From positions 1-7,864 of the forward strand of contig CANLGS010000150.1 in assembly GCA_947490035.1 (NCBI GenBank): a stretch of 7,864 nt of DNA. The letters are read 5' to 3'. Positions 1 through 4,460 of this stretch are shown in pieces. Positions within the stretch are counted from its first letter, which is position 1, and the number at the start of each line of letters is the position of its first letter. The translations under genes and the position numbers were made by a program. Under the pieces are notes generated by a model, which searched no databases, was not told the origin of the DNA, and was given only the letters and a program-made list of their open reading frames with translations. The DNA comes from Gemmataceae bacterium. Lineage in GTDB: Bacteria > Planctomycetota > Planctomycetia > Gemmatales > Gemmataceae.

Positions 1-5
1 ATTGG

Positions 6-131
6 TTCGAGTTCGATCCCGTTTTTGGTTCACACGGCTCGTGAATTCCGCTGCTTTTCCAGCGAAAAGTTCCGTTCCCCCGGCGAACTGATTCCAGAAC
101 GGGGATGAACCAAAAACACTGTCAACTCGAA
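6..131. repeat. Interrupted inverted repeat at the left edge
   Basis: The 12-mer at 21-32 (gtttttggttca) is exactly complementary to 106-117. An outer 8-mer at 6-13 (ttcgagtt) is complementary to 124-131. The 6-8 bases between the two matching blocks do not pair. A small internal hairpin lies at 49-64 (cgctg, loop cttttc, cagcg). No convincing gene covers 1-180: all three forward frames close by position 108. This could be a degenerate repeat element or the junction where the following DUF1559 gene lost its 5' part. The base pairing is seen directly; the role is unknown. Confidence 0.5.
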
Positions 132-180
132 CTTCCGATCAGCCTAGAACAGCCCTCGGAACCGGCCGCACTCGAACACC

Positions 181-552
181 GCGATCCGCACCTACACCTC
201 GCCCTACAGCGGGGAGTTGGCTTCGACGCAGACGCCGTATCGCGTCTTCTACGGCGGCGGCGCGCTCTTCGACGAGGACGGCGGCCCGGTCCGGCTCTGG
301 GGCATCACCGACGGCACCTCGAACACGATCATGGCGGTTCACGCGGCCGAGCAGGTGCCGTGGGCGGAACCGCGCGAACTGAAATACAGTCCGGACGCCC
401 CGCTGCCGAAGTTCGGCTAACCGGGGGCCAGAGGGTTCAACGTGGCGATGGCCGACGGGTCGGTGCGGTTCGTCACCAGTTCCACTTCCGAACGGACCTT
501 TCGGGCCGCGATCACGCGCGCCGGCGGCGAGGAGTTGGGCAAGGACTGGTGA
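181..552 (+). pseudogene. DUF1559-family (type II pseudopilin-like) protein remnant
   Basis: One reading frame from about 181 to the TGA at 550-552 encodes the C-terminal part of a planctomycete DUF1559 protein. Recognisable pieces are TPYRVFYGGGALFD, then ITDGTSNTIM (from 304), then VPW followed by a Pro-rich LPKFG turn. After that comes the terminal NVAMADGSVRF block (439-471), which matches the DG-containing end typical of the family. The frame is broken by TAA at 418-420, just where family members usually continue straight from LPKFG into the NVxxxDGSVRF block. The N-terminal pilin-like helix and the first half of the domain are absent; TAG closes the frame at 145-147. Intact members are usually around 300 residues or more; about 122 codons survive here. 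The gene is therefore truncated at the 5' end and interrupted by a nonsense codon. Family members are thought to be exported, of unknown function. The family call comes from recalled motifs. Confidence 0.75.
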
Positions 553-558
553 CCCGAA

Positions 559-612
559 CCGCGTGCGGCTTCGCGAGTGCGGCACAGTGGGCACTCGCGA
601 AGCCGCACGCGG
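559..612. repeat. Perfect 22-bp hairpin between convergent genes
   Basis: Positions 559-580 and 591-612 are perfect reverse complements (22 bp) around the 10-nt loop ggcacagtgg. The element starts 6 nt after the DUF1559 remnant stop and ends 2 nt before the stop of the converging aldo/keto reductase gene, so it fills the gap. Its position suggests a bidirectional transcription terminator. Neither side has a U-tract, however, so it is not a textbook intrinsic terminator. It may equally be a dispersed palindromic repeat. Confidence 0.8.
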
Positions 613-614
613 CT

Positions 615-1547
615 CTACCCCTTCCAATTGCCGCACTTCCAGGTCCAGTCGCGGATGGGGTCGAGCACCTTCATCACGTCGGCGAGTAGCGCCTGGTCGA
701 TGGGCGCGGTCATCGCCTTCAGGTTCACTTCGAGTTCGCTCGTGCGCGCCGCGCCGGTGAGCGTGCAGGGAATCTGCTTCTGCGCGAACGCGAACTGCAT
801 CCCCAAGAACGAGATGTCCGCGCCGCGTTCGCGGCACAACTCCGCGGCCTTCGCACACGCCGCCACCACTTCCGGCTGACCGGGGAACCACGGCTGCGGT
901 CCCTGGTTCGTGAGCAACCCCATCGCCAGCGGGCTGGCGTTCATCACGCCGACGCCGCGCGCCTCCGCCACCGGCATCAGTTCCGTGAGCAGTCGCGTGT
1001 TCCACAAGTTGCAGTGCGCGTAGCTGATGACCACGTCCAACTCGCACCGCTCGATGGCCTGCTTCAGAAGCGGCAAAGGATAGCACGACATGCCGATGAA
1101 GCGCGTCTTGCCTTCCTTCTTCAACTGCTGAAGCACCGCGTAGGTTTCGTTGAACACGTAGTCGTAATCGACCGCGAACTCGATGTCGTGCGCGAGCAGG
1201 ATTTCGACGTGATCGGTGCGGAGCCGCTTCAACGACGCTTCGACGCACGCGCGTGTCCCTTCGGGCGTGAAGTCGAAGACGGCGTTGTCGAGCCGGCAGG
1301 CTTTGGTGCAGATGGCGACCTTCTCGCGCCAGCCGCCTTCGAGCGCTTTACCGAGGAACTCTTCCGCGGTGCCCTTGCCGTAGAACGCGGCGGTATCGAC
1401 GAGGTTCACGCCGGCGTCGATGGCCGCGTGGATGCAATCTGTGGCCTGCTGCACCGATACCGGGCCGAACTGCTGCCCGAACGCGGCCCCGCCCTGACCG
1501 AGGATCGAGACGTTCAGCCCGGTCTTACCGAGGGGACGAAGTTCCAT
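615..1547 (-). CDS. Aldo/keto reductase, L-galactose dehydrogenase-like
   Basis: This 310-residue protein is a complete NAD(P)H-dependent aldo/keto reductase (TIM barrel), probably cytoplasmic. The N-terminus MELRPLGKTGLNVS is typical of the superfamily. The catalytic tetrad is visible: D51 and Y56 in VDTAAFYGKG, K82 in CTKACR, and H120 in LLAHDIEF. The HDIEF motif, the ETYAVLQQLKKEGKTRFIG segment and ASPLAMGLLT (about 204-213) resemble plant L-galactose dehydrogenase and bacterial L-fucose or D-threo-aldose 1-dehydrogenases. These oxidise a free sugar at C1 to the lactone. The substrate here is an inference. ATG at 1547 has GGAG six bases upstream. It is favoured over farther upstream starts because those would run through the REP palindrome and the end of the transposase gene. 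It lies on the same strand as the Gfo/Idh/MocA gene and was probably cotranscribed with it. Confidence 0.88.
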   Translation of the reverse strand: MELRPLGKTGLNVSILGQGGAAFGQQFGPVSVQQATDCIHAAIDAGVNLVDTAAFYGKGTAEEFLGKALEGGWREKVAICTKACRLDNAVFDFTPEGTRACVEASLKRLRTDHVEILLAHDIEFAVDYDYVFNETYAVLQQLKKEGKTRFIGMSCYPLPLLKQAIERCELDVVISYAHCNLWNTRLLTELMPVAEARGVGVMNASPLAMGLLTNQGPQPWFPGQPEVVAACAKAAELCRERGADISFLGMQFAFAQKQIPCTLTGAARTSELEVNLKAMTAPIDQALLADVMKVLDPIRDWTWKCGNWKG

Positions 1548-1557
1548 TGAGGTCTCC

Positions 1558-1586
1558 GGCGAACCCCGGCCGCAAGGCCGGGGGTG
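1558..1586. repeat. REP palindrome, left copy of the inverted pair
   Basis: The hairpin has 8-bp arms, ccccggcc (1564-1571) and ggccgggg (1576-1583), closed by a gcaa loop. The 29 nt at 1558-1586 are an exact reverse complement of 2154-2182. The repeat lies immediately upstream (on the minus strand) of the Shine-Dalgarno sequence of the aldo/keto reductase gene. It is probably one of the two substrate or end sequences of the enclosed transposase gene. Confidence 0.85.
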
Positions 1587-1606
1587 TTTGAGTCCAGGGG
1601 TTTGAA

Positions 1607-2140
1607 TCATGCAATCAACGTTCGCGCTTCGCTTCCCAACCACACCACCAACGGGCCTTCTTGGTCGCGGGTGTAGCGGATAACGGCCGCACGAGAGCCT
1701 TCGCCCTTTACTGGTCGCGTTGATCCGCCGACCACCCACCATCGGCGCCGACCGAGGACACGATTGAGAGCGCGACTCGTGTAACTCTTGAGTTCGTTGA
1801 GCAGGCGTTCTGGTTCAGGATCGCCCAAGACACCGAACACGAAATGAACGTGGTCGGCAAGCACGGTAATTGCGTCGGGTTGCCACCCGCGGTGGCGACC
1901 GGTGCGGAGGAGTTCCACAAGAACGATACCTGCAGCTTCAGGGGTGAGAACGGTCGGCGCGTGCGCGAGTAAGCCATTTGCGTAAGCGGCCAATGGTGGC
2001 ATTGCGTTCGCCGTCGGTTCGCCTCGGCGATTGTCAATCCGTTGCTCACCTGAAGCAGTCCGATAGAAGCCAACGAAGCCGTCAGCACCCGGCAGCCAGG
2101 TTCCGTACGTTCGCCAAGTGAAGAACCAGTATCGATCCAC
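1607..2140 (-). CDS. REP-associated tyrosine transposase-like protein (IS200-like Y1/HUH fold)
   Basis: This 177-residue protein starts at GTG 2140 (VDRYWFFTWRTYGTWLPG) with GGAGG nine bases upstream. Features of the REP-associated (RAYT) branch of IS200-like single-strand transposases are visible. They include the N-terminal FTWRTYGTWLPG block, a metal-binding HUH motif as D96-H97-V98-H99, an LLNELKSYTSRAL helix (113-125), a WW pair (134-135), and Y156 in IRYTRDQEGPLVVW. Y156 lies about 57 residues after HUH and is the likely nucleophile. Known members cut and rejoin single-stranded REP hairpins. The gene sits between two perfect inverted REP copies, as expected for this class. The frame is intact, and its base composition looks slightly less GC-rich than its neighbours, consistent with separate ancestry. 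The family call is fairly secure; activity is not shown. Confidence 0.82.
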   Translation of the reverse strand: MDRYWFFTWRTYGTWLPGADGFVGFYRTASGEQRIDNRRGEPTANAMPPLAAYANGLLAHAPTVLTPEAAGIVLVELLRTGRHRGWQPDAITVLADHVHFVFGVLGDPEPERLLNELKSYTSRALNRVLGRRRWWVVGGSTRPVKGEGSRAAVIRYTRDQEGPLVVWLGSEARTLIA

Positions 2141-2149
2141 TGGATTGTT

Positions 2150-2154
2150 CCTCC
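2150..2154 (-). promoter_or_regulatory. Shine-Dalgarno deciding the GTG start of the transposase gene
   Basis: GGAGG on the minus strand ends 9 nt before the GTG at 2140-2138. No ATG in this frame lies nearby at the N-terminus, and the family motif begins two or three residues after this GTG. The outer edge of the site touches the right REP copy, so a REP hairpin could affect ribosome access. Confidence 0.65.
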
Positions 2155-2182
2155 ACCCCCGGCCTTGCGGCCGGGGTTCGCC
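2154..2182. repeat. REP palindrome, right copy of the inverted pair
   Basis: This is an exact 29-nt reverse complement of the copy at 1558-1586. On the minus strand it forms the same 8-bp stem with a gcaa loop. It overlaps the last base of the Gfo/Idh/MocA stop codon and ends at the Shine-Dalgarno of the transposase gene. It could cap the 3' end of the upstream gene in the shared transcript. Confidence 0.85.
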
Positions 2183-3162
2183 TACAGCCTTACCACGCTC
2201 TTCTCCGCGATGGACTTCTCTGCGGCTTCGATCAGCTTCTGCGCGGTGATCGCGTCGTCGAGCGTGCTGAGCGGCTTCTGGCCCATGCGCAGGCAATCGA
2301 TCAGGAAGTGCCGCACTTCGTTCGTGATCGAACCTTGATACGCGGTGTACGTCTGCGAGTGGACGAGGCCGGGCTTGATCTCGACGTGGTCGCGATAACT
2401 GTACCGCGTGCTGCCGGCGGTGCCGATCACCTTCACCATCACCGTCCACGGGTCGGCCGCGTGGTCGTCGGCCGCGAAGCTCGCGCAGAAGTGCGCCAGC
2501 GCCCCGTTGTGCAGCCGCATCTGCACCATCGCGATGTCTTCTTCCTTGTACTCCTTGTAGTGCAGCGTCGCCTTCATCGCGCACAGCTCGACCGGCTTGC
2601 CCACGAGGTACAGCAGGATGTACGAGTGGTGCGTGAGGATTTGCCGCACCACGCCGGGATACCGCGACGCGACCTCTTCCGGGTGGTGGATGTTGTACAT
2701 CACGTAAGCGGACACGATCTTGCCGAGGTCGCCGCCGTCTACCAACTCGCGCGTGCGGGTCATGCCCTGTTCATAGACGTAGTTGTGTCCGGGCATACAG
2801 ATGAGGTCTTTCGCGTCCGCGAGCACCTTCATGCGCTCGATCTCCGCCACGCTCATCCCCACCGGCTTTTCGACTAGCACGTGCTTACCCATGCCGAGCG
2901 CCTGCACGGTGTATTCGAGGTGCGTTTCGAGGTTCGTGAGGACGAACACCGCGTCGATGGCGGGATCGTTGACGAGCGCTTCGGGGGAGGCATAGTTCTT
3001 GCAGCCGAACTCGGCGGCCCGCGCGGTCGCGCGCTCCTGGTTGCGGTTCCACAGCCCGACCAGCTTCGCGCCGGGGCACTTCTTCACGGCCGCCGCGTGC
3101 AGCACGGAGATGTCGCCGGCGCCGATGAACCCGACGCCGATGGTGTCTTTGGTGATAGCCAT
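2182..3162 (-). CDS. Gfo/Idh/MocA-family NAD(P)-dependent oxidoreductase
   Basis: This 326-residue protein has the usual two-domain layout. The N-terminal Rossmann fold carries GFIGAGDIS (dinucleotide loop G14-A-G16, residues 11-19) and the signature EKP at 98-100 in HVLVEKPVGMS. The C-terminal alpha/beta domain follows from about residue 125. The HH pair at 178-179 (ILTHHSYILL) sits where the family keeps a catalytic histidine. Members oxidise or reduce sugars, inositols, amino sugars or related polyols with NAD(P); the exact substrate cannot be read from the sequence. There is no Tat or other signal peptide, unlike many planctomycete paralogues, so it is probably cytoplasmic. ATG 3162 has GGAG six bases upstream. 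It is the first gene of a minus-strand group with the transposase-like gene and the aldo/keto reductase, suggesting a two-step sugar oxidation route. Confidence 0.88.
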   Translation of the reverse strand: MAITKDTIGVGFIGAGDISVLHAAAVKKCPGAKLVGLWNRNQERATARAAEFGCKNYASPEALVNDPAIDAVFVLTNLETHLEYTVQALGMGKHVLVEKPVGMSVAEIERMKVLADAKDLICMPGHNYVYEQGMTRTRELVDGGDLGKIVSAYVMYNIHHPEEVASRYPGVVRQILTHHSYILLYLVGKPVELCAMKATLHYKEYKEEDIAMVQMRLHNGALAHFCASFAADDHAADPWTVMVKVIGTAGSTRYSYRDHVEIKPGLVHSQTYTAYQGSITNEVRHFLIDCLRMGQKPLSTLDDAITAQKLIEAAEKSIAEKSVVRL

Positions 3163-3256
3163 GAATCGCTCCGGGAGTGGTCGGAGCGGGAGTTGTAGCC
3201 GCGGGCGCGGCGTTTTGTAGGGCGGGACAAGGCTCGGCGCCGTCCCACCTCTTTAG

Positions 3257-3324
3257 TCTTGTGGCACAGACATTCCTGTCTGTGCTTCCGAGGCCACACA
3301 GACAGGAATGTCTGTGCCACAAGA
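3257..3324. repeat. 28-bp-arm palindrome in the divergent promoter region
   Basis: Positions 3257-3284 and 3297-3324 are perfect reverse complements around the 12-nt loop cttccgaggcca. Each arm is itself partly repetitive, with cagacattcctgtctg forming a smaller imperfect palindrome. The motif with gtggcacagacattcc matches my recollection of a very abundant intergenic repeat in Gemmata genomes, which was not checked. An ATG inside the right arm (3308) opens the downstream frame but is not a credible start. Confidence 0.85.
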
Positions 3325-3419
3325 TGAAGACAACAAGACAAGCCGCACAAGCCAAAGGCACCGCCACGGAGTGGCGGGCTACTCTCGGCCCGGATACAGT
3401 GTCAGTGCCCCATCACCCC

Positions 3420-3423
3420 GGAG
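3420..3423 (+). promoter_or_regulatory. Shine-Dalgarno deciding the GTG start at 3431
   Basis: GGAG lies 7 nt upstream of GTG 3431. This start places a clean signal peptide at the N-terminus. The only upstream ATG in frame (3308) would add 41 polar residues and begin inside a palindromic repeat. Confidence 0.65.
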
Positions 3424-3430
3424 TCAGCCC

Positions 3431-4315
3431 GTGCGCACCCTGTTCACCCTCGCGGCCCTCGGCCTGTTCGCGGCCCCGGTCGCTGCCGCCGATCCGGTCA
3501 ACCTCAAGTGGTCCCTCAAGGAAGGCGACTCGTTCTACGCCACCACCACGCAAGACATCGACCAGAACATCAAGGTGATGGGCCAGACGGTCAACCAAAA
3601 GATGACGACGACCACGGTCGCGCGGTTCGACGTGAAATCGACGAAGGCCGGCGCGATGAAGATCGAGATGACCTACACGAAGGTGACGATGGAGGGGCTG
3701 CCGGGCGACGGCGCCGCCGTCGCCAAACTCACCGAGCGGTTCAAGGGCGCCGCCCTCGCCGCCACCTTCGACAAGGGGTTCAACATCACGAAGCTCGACG
3801 GGTACGACAAGTTCCTCGACAAGCTCAGCGACGGCGACGACATGCTGCGCAAGATCTTCGACGCGATGATGCCGGAGAACGCGGTGCGGATGCTGTTCAC
3901 GCAGGTGTTCGTCTCGCCGCCGACGGACAAGACGGCCGCCGGCGACAAGTGGACCCGCACCGACAAGGTGCCGCTGTCCGGGTTGGGCGACCTCACCAAC
4001 AAGACCACCTACACCGTCGAGGGCGTCAAGAACGACGTGGCGACGATCAAGACGACGGCCGACGTGGTGCTCAAGGCGGGCGAGGCCAACCCCGCGCTGC
4101 CGTTCAAGATCGTCAAGGCCGACATGAAGAGCGACGACGTGAAGGGCACCATCCTGTTCGACACGAAGACCGGGCGGCTGAAGTCGTCGTCCACCACGAT
4201 GAAGCTGAAGGGGTCGATGACGATCGAGGTGATGAACCAGGAGGTCGATACCGAGATCGACCAGAAGGCGATCACGAAGGTCGAGATCACCGAGAAGAAC
4301 CCGGTGAAGGATTAG
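3431..4315 (+). CDS. Secreted protein of unknown function, DUF6263-like
   Basis: This 294-residue protein has a Sec signal peptide: the initiator, then RTLFTLAALGLFAAPVAAA, with cleavage probably near residue 20 before DPVNLKW. The mature part is Lys/Asp/Thr-rich and looks like alternating beta strands with few aromatics. Visible blocks are LKWSLKEGDSFYATTTQDID (26-45), GAMKIEMTYTKVTMEGLPGD (74-93), a helical DMLRKIFDAMMPENAVRMLF segment (137-156), and TAAGDKWTRTDKVPL (168-182). It ends in paired strands TGRLKSSSTTMKLKG and TEIDQKAITKVEI. The opening and the GDKW block recall DUF6263 proteins, which are common in Planctomycetes and have no known function; this link is tentative. There is no lipobox, membrane anchor or catalytic motif, so it is probably periplasmic. 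The gene stands alone on this strand and ends in a hairpin with a T tract. Confidence 0.75.
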   Translation: MRTLFTLAALGLFAAPVAAADPVNLKWSLKEGDSFYATTTQDIDQNIKVMGQTVNQKMTTTTVARFDVKSTKAGAMKIEMTYTKVTMEGLPGDGAAVAKLTERFKGAALAATFDKGFNITKLDGYDKFLDKLSDGDDMLRKIFDAMMPENAVRMLFTQVFVSPPTDKTAAGDKWTRTDKVPLSGLGDLTNKTTYTVEGVKNDVATIKTTADVVLKAGEANPALPFKIVKADMKSDDVKGTILFDTKTGRLKSSSTTMKLKGSMTIEVMNQEVDTEIDQKAITKVEITEKNPVKD

Positions 4316-4316
4316 C

Positions 4317-4460
4317 ACGAGCGCGGAGCGCGGAGTTCGGAACGCGGAGTGAAGAACGAAGACAGCAGATACCGGAACTCACGCTCCGCAGTCTGCTTGT
4401 CTTCGTTCTTCGCTTTTTTGCTCTTCACTCCGCGTTCCGAACTCCGCGCTCCGCGCTCGT
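4317..4460. repeat. Long hairpin of 7-bp repeats between convergent genes
   Basis: Positions 4317-4355 and 4422-4460 are perfect reverse complements (39 bp). The sequence has a 7-bp period: gcggagc, gcggagt, tcggaac, gcggagt, gaagaac, gaagaca, gcagata and ccggaac run in register from 4323 to 4378. Mirror heptamers (ccgcgct twice, ccgaact, ccgcgtt, cttcact) run from 4423 to 4457. An alternative inner pairing joins 4351-4364 to 4398-4411. The element begins 2 nt after one stop codon and its last base is the first base of the other, so it is the whole intergenic space. Confidence 0.85.
4351..4419 (+). terminator. Probable intrinsic terminator of the secreted-protein gene
   Basis: A 14-bp perfect stem (4351-4364 with 4398-4411) extends through gcaga/tctgc with one bulged base around a loop of about 22 nt. 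On the + strand, six T residues at 4414-4419 follow. The position, just after the 4315 stop, fits termination. The loop is long and the larger 39-bp hairpin competes with this fold, so confidence is moderate. Confidence 0.45.

Larger units (their letters stand above)
1558..2182 (-). mobile_element. REP-transposase cassette (REP - RAYT gene - inverted REP)
   Basis: A 625-bp unit consists of one HUH/Y1 transposase-like gene and two identical 29-nt palindromes in opposite orientation at its ends. It occupies almost the whole space between the Gfo/Idh/MocA stop codon (2182-2184) and the aldo/keto reductase Shine-Dalgarno (1553-1556). I see no other long direct repeat that would mark a target duplication, which fits the IS200-like class, since these make none. 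The unit may be domesticated rather than mobile. The boundaries are those of the repeats and are inferred. Confidence 0.72.
3163..3430. other. Divergent intergenic region
   Basis: This 268-bp space separates the start of the Gfo/Idh/MocA gene (minus) from the GTG of the secreted-protein gene (plus), so both promoters should lie here. I could not pick out a convincing -35/-10 pair. It contains a weak GC-rich inverted repeat (ggcgggac at 3221-3228 against gtcccacc at 3242-3249, one mismatch) and the strong palindrome at 3257-3324. Confidence 0.5.

Noticed and set aside
418..420. Possible programmed readthrough of the TAA in the DUF1559 frame
   Set aside because: There is no recoding signal that I can identify, TAA is the least leaky stop, and the gene is also missing its 5' half. 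Decay explains both.
139..1248. Minus-strand open frame (369 codons) overlapping the DUF1559 remnant and the aldo/keto reductase
   Set aside because: It is Arg-rich without motifs, runs through the hairpin at 559-612, and overlaps the well-supported aldo/keto reductase in another frame.
1548..1742. Upstream extension of the aldo/keto reductase to 1742
   Set aside because: The added 65 residues overlap the transposase gene and translate the REP palindrome. The family N-terminus begins at the ATG at 1547, which has its own Shine-Dalgarno.
3257..3324. CRISPR-like repeat
   Set aside because: It is a single inverted pair with no spaced direct repeats and no cas genes nearby.
3308..3430. ATG 3308 as the start of the secreted-protein gene
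   Set aside because: It lies inside the palindrome arm and would put 41 polar residues in front of a clear signal peptide. GTG 3431 has a Shine-Dalgarno.
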